A stretch of DNA of 64,000 nucleotides from WHSW01 sp963821345. GTDB taxonomy: Bacteria > Actinomycetota > Thermoleophilia > Solirubrobacterales > 70-9. Below are positions 38,392 to 47,133 of this stretch, piece by piece; position 1 is the first letter of the stretch, and each line of letters begins with the position of its first letter. A model generated the notes under the pieces. The model did no database searches, had not been told where the DNA came from, and worked only from the letters and a program-made list of their open reading frames with translations. The stretch is from positions 443,196 to 507,195 of the forward strand of contig CAWGDM010000003.1 of the NCBI GenBank assembly GCA_963821345.1. Reading direction: 5' to 3'. A program made the translations under genes and the position numbers.

Positions 38392-38858
38392 ACAGGATCA
38401 ACGTCGCCAACCCGCCTGAGTTCACCTACGACGATTCGGACCCCGAGGGCTTTCGGGCCGGGATGGTCCGTCCCGGCCCGGGGTGGGGAGCCGAGCGCAC
38501 CGGCTCCAGCGTCTACGAGCTGCCGCCCGGGCAGGCGCTCTGTCCGTACCACTACGAGCAGGGTGAGGAGGAGTGGCTGCTGGTGCTGGAGGGGCGGCCG
38601 ACGGTGCGCGACCCCGACGGCGAGACCGAGTTGGAGCCCTTCGACCTGCTGTTCTTTCCGCCCGGGCCGCGCGGCGCCCACGCGCTGCGCAACCCGACCT
38701 CGGAGACCGTGCGGGTGCTGATGTGGTCGGACATCGGCTTCCCGGGGGTCACCGTTTACCCCGACAGCGACAAGGTCGGCGTCTGGGACCGCGACAAGTC
38801 CGAAAGCCGGATGCTGCGCCGGTCTCCGCACCTCGACTACTTCGATGGCGAGGTATAA
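38388..38858 (+). CDS. Cupin-domain protein
   Basis: The 156-residue protein has a single beta-barrel cupin. Motif 1 is PYHYEQGEEEWLLVLEGRPT (His/His/Glu metal ligands) and motif 2 is FFPPGPRGAHALRNPT. Likely metal-dependent, but the reaction is unknown; sugar isomerase, dioxygenase and sensor roles all occur in the fold. A good GAAGGAG site precedes the ATG. Translational coupling to the ATL gene is clear, its functional meaning is not. Confidence 0.85.
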   Translation: MNRINVANPPEFTYDDSDPEGFRAGMVRPGPGWGAERTGSSVYELPPGQALCPYHYEQGEEEWLLVLEGRPTVRDPDGETELEPFDLLFFPPGPRGAHALRNPTSETVRVLMWSDIGFPGVTVYPDSDKVGVWDRDKSESRMLRRSPHLDYFDGEV

Positions 38859-38868
38859 GCTGCGCGCG

Positions 38869-40005
38869 ATGCGTTGCCGGGCAGGGATCGTGATCGCGTT
38901 CGTGGCTGCGCTTGGCTGTCTAGCGGCGCCGTCCGCGTTCGCGGCCCCGGACACCACCACGTGGCTCTGCAAGCCCGGGATCGCGGACAACCCCTGCAAG
39001 CCGGGGTTCGACACCACCCGAATCTCGCCGACCGGCGAGGTGCTCGGCGTCGACTCGGTGAACCGGGACCTGAAGCCGAAGGTCGACTGCTTCTACGTCT
39101 ATCCAACCGTCTCCGACGACCAGACGCCGAACTCCGACCTGACGATCGACCCGGAGGAACGGTCGATCGCCCTTTATCAGGCGGCGCGCTTCGCGCTCCA
39201 CTGCCGGATGTTCGCGCCGATGTACCGCCAGATCACCCTGCAGTCGCTGTTCAGCGGCCAGGAGCTCACCACCGAGCAGCTCGAACTCGGCTACAACGAC
39301 GTGGTCGCGGCCTGGAAGACCTACCTGAAGAAGTACAACGACGGCCGCGGCGTGGTCCTGATCGGCCACTCGCAGGGGACCTACGTGCTTCGCCAGCTGA
39401 TCAGCGAGCAGGTCGACAACAAGCCGGGCGTGCGCAAGCGCCTGGTCTCGGCGGTCCTGCTGGGAGGCAACGTGGTCGTCCCCGAGGGCGGCAAGGTCGG
39501 CGGCGACTTCAAGCACGTCCCGGGCTGCATCAAGCCGAAGCAGACCGGCTGCGCGTTCGCCTTCTCGACCTTCAACGCGCCGGTCCCCAGCGACTCCCGC
39601 TTCGGCCGCCCGGGCAACGTGGTCACCCCCGGCGTCCCGGGCGAGGGCGACGTGCTGTGCACGAACCCGGCGGCGCTCGGCGGCGGGTCGGCGCTGCTGA
39701 CCAGCGTCTACCCGGCGGCGCCGTTCGCGCCCGGGACGACGATCGGGCTCGCCACCCAGCTGGTCGGGATCCCGCAACCCGCGGTGAGCACGCCCTGGAT
39801 CTCCGCGCAGGGCTACACCGGCGAGTGCTCCTCGGCCGACGACGCCGACGTGCTCCAGATCAGCCCGGTCGCCGGCGCCCCCGTGCTGCACCCGGTACCC
39901 GACGCGACCTGGGGCCTGCATCTGGTCGACGCGAACATCGCGCTCGGCAACCTCACCGACGACGTCGCCCGCCAGGTCAAGGCGTACCTGAAGCAGCAGG
40001 GCTAG
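38869..40005 (+). CDS. Secreted DUF3089 alpha/beta-hydrolase
   Basis: The 378-residue exported enzyme has a signal peptide MRCRAGIVIAFVAALGCLAA. CFYVYPT near residue 74 is the DUF3089 opening, the nucleophile elbow is IGHSQG (Ser168), and HLVDANIAL near the end contributes the catalytic His region. Many Cys suggest disulfides. An esterase or lipase role is probable. I chose ATG 38869, 9 bases after TATAAG; an in-frame ATG at 38845 would overlap the cupin gene. It ends 4 bases inside the convergent patatin gene. Confidence 0.87.
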   Translation: MRCRAGIVIAFVAALGCLAAPSAFAAPDTTTWLCKPGIADNPCKPGFDTTRISPTGEVLGVDSVNRDLKPKVDCFYVYPTVSDDQTPNSDLTIDPEERSIALYQAARFALHCRMFAPMYRQITLQSLFSGQELTTEQLELGYNDVVAAWKTYLKKYNDGRGVVLIGHSQGTYVLRQLISEQVDNKPGVRKRLVSAVLLGGNVVVPEGGKVGGDFKHVPGCIKPKQTGCAFAFSTFNAPVPSDSRFGRPGNVVTPGVPGEGDVLCTNPAALGGGSALLTSVYPAAPFAPGTTIGLATQLVGIPQPAVSTPWISAQGYTGECSSADDADVLQISPVAGAPVLHPVPDATWGLHLVDANIALGNLTDDVARQVKAYLKQQG

Positions 40006-41759
40006 TCGACGCGGCCGACCAGCGCCGAGAGCGGCCGCAGGGCGAGCAGCAACAGAGCCCAGACGAACAGGACCGGCGCCAGTAACACGGGAATCAGGGC
40101 GCCGACCAGCCAGTCGATCGGAACCCGTGCCCAGCCGCGCGTCCCGGTCGCCATGTAGGCGGCGAGGATCACGGCCGGGATCGTGAACGCGGCGACCGCG
40201 GTCCACACCGGCTGGTCGTCGCCGAGCCAGCCGAACAGCGAGTCGCGTTCGATCACCGCGACCGCGATCAGGGCCGCGACGATCAGAACGACGGCCGCCC
40301 GGATCACCCGGGACGAGGTCAGCGCGTAGGAGGCGAGCCGGAAGAAGCTGCGGCGCCCGGAGCGCAGCACGCCGAGGAAGTGTGCTCCCGGATTGGCAAG
40401 CGAGGCGACGACCGGGCTGAACCACCAGCGCCCGGGATCGACCGGGGCCTCGGGGTCCTCGCACAGCGCCTCGAGCCCGACCCCGCGGAGCGCGTGGGCG
40501 CTCATCAGGTAGGCGTCCGCCGAGAGCGAGAACGCCTCGGTGTCGTTGAAGAAGTCGAGGTCGGTGCGGACCCGGGCCAGCGCCTTCTGGGTCACGGGGT
40601 CGACGCCGAACTCCGTGCAGTGGACGGCGTCCTCGCGCTCGGGGATCGCCTCGGCCAGCGGCTCGCCCGGAGCGAGCACCTTGCCGGTCAGCCCCTTGCG
40701 CAGGTGCACCAGCGCGTACGGGCGCCCGCGGGCGGCGACGTGGGTCATCTGCTCGTCGCGGATCCGGTCGGCCTGGATGCTCATCGCCCTGGTCATCACC
40801 CCGGGCACCCGGCCCGACGGCTTCTCCTCGTCGGGCAGCTGCACCGAGGCGTCGCTGACGATCAGGTGGGTGCATTCCTCGTCGAACAGGCCCTGGACGC
40901 CCTGGTTGTCCTGGACGCCGCCGTCGACGAGCTGGACCGTGATCCCGTCGTAGAGGTTGGAGATCGTCAGCGGATGGAACAGCCCCGGGACGCAGGCCGA
41001 GGCGGCGACCGCCATCGCCAGCGGGAAGTCGCGGTGGTGGCCGGCGACCAGCGGCTTGCCCTCGCGGGGCTCGAAGTAGCCCTGCTCGAGGCGGATGTTC
41101 TTGTCCGCGTCCTCGACCACCTCGCGGACACGGCGGTCACCCGACAGCGGCTCGCCCATCCGCACCGCCTCGAAGCGCCAATCGTGGCCGGAGTTGAGCG
41201 CGGTCGCGTTCAGCAGCAGGATCGGCACCTTCGCCCGTCGCCCGCCGTTGCAGAGGTCGGGCTTGAAGCCCGCCTGCTCGCCCGCCGGCTCGATCAGCAG
41301 CTCGCGCAGCTCGACCTGGGTCGGCGCCCCCCAGCGCGTCTTCGGCCGCTCGCCCTCCCAGGCGGGGTTGTAGAGGCGGAGGTCGTAGAGGTCGCCGATC
41401 CGGTCCGAGCGCGAATAGCGGCGCGAGGCCATGGCGAGGTTCTTGAACGGATTGAGGAAGATCGTCCCGCGGACGTTCGTGCGCACCATCGACCGCATCC
41501 GGCGGGCGACGTCGGCGACCAGCTCGCGGTAGTCGTCGTCGGTGATCTCGGCGTCCGGGCGGCCCTCGAGCAGCCACTTGAGCCGCAGGTAGTAGGCGGC
41601 GCCGACGATCGAGCCGCCGGAGACGGTCGAGATCACCTCGACCTGGCGCAACAGGCCCAGCTCCGCCATCCTCGCCAGCACCCCGAGGTGAAAGAAGGCG
41701 GCCCGGAATCCGCCCCCCGACAGCGCCAGGCCGAGCTTCGGCTGCGAACCGGCCTCCAT
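40002..41759 (-). CDS. Patatin-like phospholipase with C-terminal membrane helices
   Basis: This is a protein of 585 residues. The patatin domain shows the oxyanion loop LALSGGGFRAAFFHLGVL near 10-27, the nucleophile in STVSGGSIVGA near 44-54, and VDGGVQDNQG near 275 holding the catalytic Asp. The C-terminal about 120 residues have three or four hydrophobic helices (VIRAAVVLIVAALIAVAVI, FTIPAVILAAYMA, LIPVLLAPVLFVWALLLLAL), so it is membrane-attached. It would hydrolyse acyl esters of lipids with a Ser-Asp dyad. ATG start at 41759. Confidence 0.9.
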   Translation of the reverse strand: MEAGSQPKLGLALSGGGFRAAFFHLGVLARMAELGLLRQVEVISTVSGGSIVGAAYYLRLKWLLEGRPDAEITDDDYRELVADVARRMRSMVRTNVRGTIFLNPFKNLAMASRRYSRSDRIGDLYDLRLYNPAWEGERPKTRWGAPTQVELRELLIEPAGEQAGFKPDLCNGGRRAKVPILLLNATALNSGHDWRFEAVRMGEPLSGDRRVREVVEDADKNIRLEQGYFEPREGKPLVAGHHRDFPLAMAVAASACVPGLFHPLTISNLYDGITVQLVDGGVQDNQGVQGLFDEECTHLIVSDASVQLPDEEKPSGRVPGVMTRAMSIQADRIRDEQMTHVAARGRPYALVHLRKGLTGKVLAPGEPLAEAIPEREDAVHCTEFGVDPVTQKALARVRTDLDFFNDTEAFSLSADAYLMSAHALRGVGLEALCEDPEAPVDPGRWWFSPVVASLANPGAHFLGVLRSGRRSFFRLASYALTSSRVIRAAVVLIVAALIAVAVIERDSLFGWLGDDQPVWTAVAAFTIPAVILAAYMATGTRGWARVPIDWLVGALIPVLLAPVLFVWALLLLALRPLSALVGRVD

Positions 41760-41770
41760 CGCCGGCGAGC

Positions 41771-42892
41771 CTACCCCGACGCCGCCGCGGCGGCCGCGGC
41801 GTCGAGCCCGGCCAATCCGCGCCCCAGCTCATCGGTCTCGGGCCAGGCGAAGCCGAGCCGGAACGACGTCCGTGGCTGGCCGAACCAGTGCCCCGGCCCG
41901 ACGTAGGTGCCGTGCTCGTCGAGCAGCGACTCGTAGAAGCGGTCGGCGTCGATCGGGTGGTCGGCCCGGATCCGCGGAAAGCAGACGACCCCGGCCTGCG
42001 GCTCGACCCACTCGAACGCCTGCTGGCCGGCGATCCAGTCGCGGACCAGCGCCAGGTGGCGCTCGACCTTGTTGCGGATCCGGGGCAGGATCCGCGGGCG
42101 CTCGCTCAGCACCTCGAATGCGATCCGCTCGTCGAGGGTGGCGCCGCAGATCAGGATCTGCTCCTTGGCGGCCAGCAGGGTCTCCGACAGCTCCGGGTCG
42201 CGGCACGCCAGCCAGCCGATCCGTAGCCCCGGCAGGCCGTAGGTCTTCGACATCGACGAGACGCTGATCGCCCGGTCCGAGAGCGACGCGGCGATCGGCA
42301 GCGGCTCGCCGTAGGCGAGTTCGCGGTAGGTCTCGTCGACCAGCAGGGTCGCCTCGCCGTGGGTCTCGATCAGGCCGATCACCTCCTCGAGCGTCGTTCG
42401 GTCGATCATTGCCCCGGTCGGGTTGTGCGGGTAGGTGAGGCTGAGCAGGCGCGTGTTCGGCGTCAGCGCCGCCTCGAGCCGCTCGAGGTCGAGCGCCCAG
42501 CCGTCGTCGAAGCTGAGCTCGAGCCGCTCCAGATCCGCTCCCAGTGCCAGCGGCGTCTCCAGGTTGGTCGCGTAGTTCGGGCTCGCGACCAGCGCCCGGC
42601 CGCGATCGCCGAGCAGCGAGGTGGAGACCGCGAACAGGGCGGCGGCGGCGCCGGCGGTGACGATCACGTCGTCGGCCCGCAGCGGCGGGCCGTCCGCGGC
42701 GATCAGCTCGCGGAGCGCCGGCAGGCCGCGGTGGTCGCCGTACTGGAGCAGCAGCTCGCCGACCTCGACCTCGATCCCGTAGTCGGCGAGCCGCATATCG
42801 GAGAACGAGCTCTCGGAGAGGTTGTTGGCGATCGCGTCGTAGCCGAGCTCCTCGGGCGACTCGATCTCGATCGGCATCCGCCGGTAGCGCAC
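41771..42892 (-). CDS. PLP-dependent aminotransferase, class I/II
   Basis: This is a 373-residue fold-type I aminotransferase. NPTG near 157-160 and DETYRELAYG near 186-195 contact PLP. SSMSKTYGLPGLRIGW at 212-227 holds Lys216, which forms the Schiff base. The YGDHRGLPALRELIA segment is the usual N-terminal region. Amino donor unknown; it resembles capreomycidine-synthase/aspartate-aminotransferase-type members. GTG 42892 is favoured over ATG 42877 because TAGCAT lies 6 bases upstream (leaderless pattern). An Ala-rich tail ends it. Confidence 0.88.
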   Translation of the reverse strand: MRYRRMPIEIESPEELGYDAIANNLSESSFSDMRLADYGIEVEVGELLLQYGDHRGLPALRELIAADGPPLRADDVIVTAGAAAALFAVSTSLLGDRGRALVASPNYATNLETPLALGADLERLELSFDDGWALDLERLEAALTPNTRLLSLTYPHNPTGAMIDRTTLEEVIGLIETHGEATLLVDETYRELAYGEPLPIAASLSDRAISVSSMSKTYGLPGLRIGWLACRDPELSETLLAAKEQILICGATLDERIAFEVLSERPRILPRIRNKVERHLALVRDWIAGQQAFEWVEPQAGVVCFPRIRADHPIDADRFYESLLDEHGTYVGPGHWFGQPRTSFRLGFAWPETDELGRGLAGLDAAAAAAASG

Positions 42893-42904
42893 CGGGCGAT
42901 GCTA
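42893..42904 (-). promoter_or_regulatory. Probable leaderless promoter of the aminotransferase gene
   Basis: TAGCAT (complement of 42899-42904) lies 6 bases before GTG 42892. Confidence 0.45.
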
Positions 42905-42962
42905 TTCAGCCGCGGCACGCGCGGACCGCAACCCGCGCCGACTGCGAGGGTTGACGATCCTG

Positions 42963-45359
42963 ATGCCGACCCCTGCCCGTGGCCTGGCCGCGTCACTGAT
43001 CGCGTTTGCAGCGCTGCTCGCCGCGGTGCCCGCCGCCGGCGCGGCCGCGAACGGCAAGCTGAAGGTGAGCTCGCTGTCGAGCGAGCCCGGCATGGTCAGC
43101 GGCGGCGACTCGCTGGTCGCGGTCGACGTCCCCGGTGGCGCCAAGCCCTCGAAGGTCCGGATCCGGCGCAATGGTCGCGACGTCACCGGCCGCTTCGCCG
43201 CCTCGTCCGACAACCCCCGCCGCCTGGTCGGGCTGGTCGACGGCCTCGCCGACGGCGCCAACCGGATCGCGGCCCGGGCGCCGGGCGACGGTCGCGCCGC
43301 CGAGCTGACGCTCTACAACAGCGCGCTCACCGGGCCGCTGTTCTCGGGCCCGCACCAGGCGCCGTTCATCTGCACGACCGAGGCCGGCGGCCTCGGGGCG
43401 CCGACCGACGCCGACTGCTCGGCCCCGACCCAGGTGGAGTACCGCTACCGCTCGACCAACGGCGGCTTCAAGCCGCTCGCCGACCCGGCGCAGCGGCCCG
43501 CCGACCTCGCCCAGACGACGACCCGCGACGGCCAGACCGTCGACTACGTCGTCCGGGTCGAGTCCGGGGTGATCAACCGGGCGATCTACCGCTGGGCGGT
43601 GCTGGCGCCGGGTGGGGTCGTCGGCGAGGGCTGGAACCGGCGACTGATCTACAGCTTCGGCGGCGGTTGCGGCGCCGGCTACCAGCAGGGCAGCAGCGGG
43701 ATCGGCACGGTGCTCGACGACCGCGAGCTCTCCCAGGGCTACTCGGTGATGTCGTCGAGCCTCACGGTGCTCGGGACCGCGTGCAACGACGTGCTCTCGG
43801 CGGAGACCGTCTCGATGATCAAGGAGCACGTGATCGAGAGCCTCGGCCGTGGCCCCGCCTGGACGATCGGCGAGGGCGGCTCGGGCGGCTCGGTGCAGGC
43901 GCAGATGATCGGCCAGAACTACCCGCGGCTGCTCGACGGGCTGCTGCCGGCGGCCAGCTTCCCCGACAATTCGGCGCCCGACTACCCGGACTGCCGGCTG
44001 CTCAACGCCTACTACGCCAGCCCCAGTGGCGCCGCGCTCAGTGACGCCCAGCGCATCGCGATCAACGGCCTCGCCAACCCGAACGGATGCCTGGCGCTCG
44101 GCGCCGGCGCCGACGTCGTCAACGCGACCGAGGGCTGCGACGAGTCCGTGGTCTCGCCGGCGCTGATCTTCGACCCGGTCACCAACCCGACCGGGGCCCG
44201 CTGCACGGTCTGGGACAGCATGGTCAACGTCTACGGCCGCGACCCGAACACCGGGTACGCGCGCCGGACGCTCGACAATGTCGGCGTCGAGTACGGGCTC
44301 GTGGCCCTCAACGACGGCACGATCACCCCGGGCGAGTTCCTCGACCTCAACGAGGGGATCGGTGGCTACGACGACAACGGGTTCATCCGCGCCTCGCGGA
44401 CCGTGGCCGACGACGGTGCCCTGGCGACCGCGTATTCGACCGGACGCGTCAACCAGGGAGCCGGAGGGATCCCGACCGTGCCGATCATCGATGCCCGCGT
44501 CTACGTCGACGACGAGGTCAACGTCCACCAGTACGTCAACACCTACCGCTTCCGCGCCCGCCTGCTGCGCGCCAACGGCACCTACGCCAACCAGGTCATG
44601 TTCCGCGCCAAGGGCGGGTCCAACACGGGCCCGATGCAGGACACGGCGCTCGACCTGATGGCCCAGTGGCTCGACGCGATCGCCGCCGACGACTCCGGCC
44701 GATCGGCCGCCGAGAAGGTGATCGCCGACAAGCCGGCGGGCGCGGTCGACGCCTGCTGGGCGAACGGCGGCCAGCGGACCAACGGCGCCGCGATCATCGG
44801 CGACAACAACTTCTGCGAGAACACCTACCCGCCGCACAGCCTGCCGGTCAACCAGGCGGGCAAGCCGCTCGACTCGCTGGCGATGAAGTGCCAGTTGAAG
44901 CCGATCGACCTCGGCGACTACCCGCCGCTGAACGCCAATCAGCAGAACCGCCTGTCGGCGGCGTTCCCGAACGGCGTCTGCGACTGGTCGAAGGCCGGGG
45001 TCAACGAGCGGGCGCTGGGGCCGACCTGGCAGTCGTTCGGCCCCGACCACCGGATCAAGGCCCGGACGCGCAAGCTGAGGCTCGAGGTCTCCAATCGCCA
45101 CCCGCGCAAGGGGTCGAAGGCGACCCTGACCGCAAGCCTGAAGCCGTGCCCGGCCGGGACCTGGCAGCGGATTGCCTTCGAGCGTCGCGGCAAGCAGGGC
45201 TGGAAGTCGGTCGAAGCGAAGCTCGCGACCGGCGGCGAGTGCAGCGCCAAGGCGAAGCTGCGCGTCCGCAAGCCGATCGAGGTCCGGCTGAGCTCGAAGC
45301 CCAGCGACGGCTTCGCCGGCGCCCACTCGAAGCGGATCAGACTCACACCCCGGGGCTGA
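42963..45359 (+). CDS. Secreted DUF6351-family protein, tannase/feruloyl-esterase-like
   Basis: The 798-residue exported protein has a signal peptide PARGLAASLIAFAALLAAVPAAGA. An Ig-like N-terminal segment precedes the large alpha/beta-hydrolase-like domain. WTIGEGGSGGSVQAQMIGQN, a GxSxG-type nucleophile elbow, lies near residue 310, and later FCENTYPPHSLPVNQAGKPL includes a candidate catalytic His. Many paired Cys. The last about 90 residues are a basic Ig-like domain. The family is common in actinobacteria and its substrate is unknown. ATG 42963 gives the cleanest signal peptide; TTG 42951 is possible. Confidence 0.82.
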   Translation: MPTPARGLAASLIAFAALLAAVPAAGAAANGKLKVSSLSSEPGMVSGGDSLVAVDVPGGAKPSKVRIRRNGRDVTGRFAASSDNPRRLVGLVDGLADGANRIAARAPGDGRAAELTLYNSALTGPLFSGPHQAPFICTTEAGGLGAPTDADCSAPTQVEYRYRSTNGGFKPLADPAQRPADLAQTTTRDGQTVDYVVRVESGVINRAIYRWAVLAPGGVVGEGWNRRLIYSFGGGCGAGYQQGSSGIGTVLDDRELSQGYSVMSSSLTVLGTACNDVLSAETVSMIKEHVIESLGRGPAWTIGEGGSGGSVQAQMIGQNYPRLLDGLLPAASFPDNSAPDYPDCRLLNAYYASPSGAALSDAQRIAINGLANPNGCLALGAGADVVNATEGCDESVVSPALIFDPVTNPTGARCTVWDSMVNVYGRDPNTGYARRTLDNVGVEYGLVALNDGTITPGEFLDLNEGIGGYDDNGFIRASRTVADDGALATAYSTGRVNQGAGGIPTVPIIDARVYVDDEVNVHQYVNTYRFRARLLRANGTYANQVMFRAKGGSNTGPMQDTALDLMAQWLDAIAADDSGRSAAEKVIADKPAGAVDACWANGGQRTNGAAIIGDNNFCENTYPPHSLPVNQAGKPLDSLAMKCQLKPIDLGDYPPLNANQQNRLSAAFPNGVCDWSKAGVNERALGPTWQSFGPDHRIKARTRKLRLEVSNRHPRKGSKATLTASLKPCPAGTWQRIAFERRGKQGWKSVEAKLATGGECSAKAKLRVRKPIEVRLSSKPSDGFAGAHSKRIRLTPRG

Positions 45360-45391
45360 ACGGCGTTAGGGTCGGCTGAGCGGGGTTCGAA

Positions 45392-45425
45392 GAGGCCCCG
45401 CCAACCACCCAGAGGAGGAGGCCTC
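45392..45425 (+). promoter_or_regulatory. Inverted repeat enclosing the ribosome-binding site of the next gene
   Basis: GAGGCC at 45392-45397 can pair with GGCCTC at 45420-45425, directly before the ATG. The loop holds the AGAGGAGGA ribosome-binding site. It could mask or present the site, but this is a prediction only. Confidence 0.3.
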
Positions 45426-45935
45426 ATGCGCACGATCTCGCGACGCGGCGCGGCTGGCGCGCTCGCGCTGGCCGTCGCCGCGACCCTGGCGGTCGCCGCC
45501 CCGGCCGGTGCCACCCACGTCAAGGGACACCAGATTCCGGTCAGCGCCAACAAGTACAAGATGAAGGGTGGCCTGGTCGGTCAATGGAAGGTGACCAAGT
45601 TCAAGGTCGACCGCGTCACGCCGGTCTTCCGCGGCCACGGCCAGGAGACGTTCAAGGGCTGTCTCGACGCCGACCGCGACGGCTCCTGCGCCGGCAACGC
45701 GACCGGCAAGCTGTACTTCAAGTTCCGCTACTGGGCGCGGTTCACGTCGGACGACGAGGTCGTGCTCGGGACCTGCGCCCATCGGGTCGTCGGCGGTACC
45801 GACGGCTTCCTCGGCGCCAACGGGTTCCTGATGATGGTCGACACGCCCGCGGGCAACGCGGCCGGGTTCAGCACCTACTACGAGGGCGACATCGACCTGG
45901 CCGGCAAGCGGGCGCCGAAGGCGCCGCGCTGCTGA
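45426..45935 (+). CDS. Small secreted protein of unknown function
   Basis: The 169-residue protein has a Tat-like signal (TISRRGAAGALALAVAATLA) ending at AGA. The mature part looks beta-rich with two Cys pairs (GCLDADRDGSC, then GTCAHRVVGG and the C-terminal Cys). DADRDGSC resembles an EF-hand-like Asp loop, though that may be chance. A very strong AGGAGGAGG site precedes the ATG. No family is recognised. Confidence 0.75.
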   Translation: MRTISRRGAAGALALAVAATLAVAAPAGATHVKGHQIPVSANKYKMKGGLVGQWKVTKFKVDRVTPVFRGHGQETFKGCLDADRDGSCAGNATGKLYFKFRYWARFTSDDEVVLGTCAHRVVGGTDGFLGANGFLMMVDTPAGNAAGFSTYYEGDIDLAGKRAPKAPRC

Positions 45936-45986
45936 GCCGCACAGCGAAGCGATAGACGAGCGGGCATTCGGCGACAATCTCGCCGG

Positions 45987-46124
45987 ATGCCCGCGATCGT
46001 CAAGCCGAAGCCGGAGTGCCGCCATTGCGGGGCGGTGCTCGCGCATGCGCTCAGCCGCTGCCCGCGCTGCGGCAAGCGCTCGTGGCTCAACCTGTTGCTC
46101 GGCAATCACGGGCAGCGCTATTAG
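45987..46124 (+). CDS. Very small zinc-ribbon protein (45 residues)
   Basis: The frame begins MPAIVKPKPECRHCGAVLAH and contains two CxxC knuckles (Cys11/Cys14 and Cys25/Cys28) separated by 10 residues, a compact zinc ribbon. It ends LNLLLGNHGQRY. GACAAT (45973-45978) lies 8 bases before the ATG. The stop TAG is directly followed by the ATG of the NYN nuclease gene, so it is probably co-transcribed and may assist it in binding nucleic acid. Confidence 0.7.
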   Translation: MPAIVKPKPECRHCGAVLAHALSRCPRCGKRSWLNLLLGNHGQRY

Positions 46125-46496
46125 ATGACCCGCTACATCGTCGACGGGATGAACGTGATCGGCACCAGGCCGGATGGCTGGTGGCGGGATCGCGACCAGG
46201 CGATGGCGCGGCTGGTCGACCGGCTCGAGCGCTGGTCGGCGCGGACCGGCAACGACGTCACCGTCGTCTTCGAGCGCAAGCCGAACCCGCCGCTGAGCTC
46301 GACCGTGATCGAGGTCGCTCACGCGCCGCGCCCGGGCCCGAACTCGGCCGACAACGAGATCATCCGCATCGTCCGCGCCGACGCGGACCCGGAGTCGATC
46401 CGGGTGATCACCTCCGACCGGATGCTCGAGAACCAGGTGATCGCCGCCGGGGCCTTCACCGAGCCCGCGGCGCCGTTTCGCGACCGGATCGACTGA
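46125..46496 (+). CDS. NYN-domain (PIN-like) nuclease, YacP/Rae1-like
   Basis: The 123-residue protein begins MTRYIVDGMNVIGTRPDGWW, with the DGMNV acidic motif. It continues VTVVFE, SADNEIIRIVRADADPESI and VITSDRMLENQV, whose Asp residues complete a PIN/NYN metal site. Relatives such as Rae1 cut mRNA or rRNA on ribosomes. It starts immediately after the zinc-ribbon gene. Cytoplasmic RNase is the best guess. Confidence 0.85.
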   Translation: MTRYIVDGMNVIGTRPDGWWRDRDQAMARLVDRLERWSARTGNDVTVVFERKPNPPLSSTVIEVAHAPRPGPNSADNEIIRIVRADADPESIRVITSDRMLENQVIAAGAFTEPAAPFRDRID

Positions 46497-46521
46497 ACCG
46501 AGGCGAGGCGTCGGCGCCCGG

Positions 46522-47103
46522 ATGTCGAACCTCGCTGCGATGGCCTCCCGCGTCTACGTGATCGAGCTCGCCGCCGGCGCCGGGCGCCGGCGCGACCCGC
46601 GGATTCCCTGGGTCTACGTCGGCTCCAGCGCGCGCGATCCCGAGATCCGCTTCCAGCAACACCTGCGCGGATACAAGTCGGCGCGCCTGGTGAAGCGCTT
46701 CGCCCTGCGCCTGCGGCCCGACCTCTACGACGACCTCGAGCCGCTGGCCGGCTCGCGGCGAGCGGTCGAGGCCGAGCTGGCGCGCGCCCGGGAGCTGGCC
46801 GGAGCCGGGTTCGTCGCCCACAGCGACGGCGTCTCTCATGGCGAGCGCGGCGGCGACTGGAGCGAGTGGGGCGACGAGCGCCTGGCCGCCGTCGGCGGGC
46901 ATGCCGACGCGGCCGCGGCGCAGCTGCGCGAGTCCGCGTTCACGCCACTCGACCCCGAGCGCTGCGCGCGGTTGCTGCGCGGCGAAACCGGCTTCTGGGT
47001 CGCCGAGTACCTCGATCAGGACGACGCGCCGCCGCCCTACGGGCTGTTCCCACACGTCTCGCAGGGCGCGCTCGAGCGTCGTGTCGCGGCGCTGCGCGAT
47101 TAG
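46522..47103 (+). CDS. GIY-YIG-like nuclease-related protein
   Basis: The 193-residue protein has a N-terminal segment VYVIELA-WVYVGSSARDPEIRFQQHLRGYKSA that follows the GIY-YIG plan (two short strands, then Arg and a later Glu in RRAVEAELARARELA). The YIG triad is VYVG rather than a perfect match, so activity is uncertain. The C-terminal half is helical and acidic with no known motif. ATG 46522 and 46540 are both possible starts. It follows the zinc-ribbon and NYN genes. Confidence 0.6.
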   Translation: MSNLAAMASRVYVIELAAGAGRRRDPRIPWVYVGSSARDPEIRFQQHLRGYKSARLVKRFALRLRPDLYDDLEPLAGSRRAVEAELARARELAGAGFVAHSDGVSHGERGGDWSEWGDERLAAVGGHADAAAAQLRESAFTPLDPERCARLLRGETGFWVAEYLDQDDAPPPYGLFPHVSQGALERRVAALRD

Positions 47104-47133
47104 TTCCGGTCCCGGCCGGGGTCTCTACGAGCG

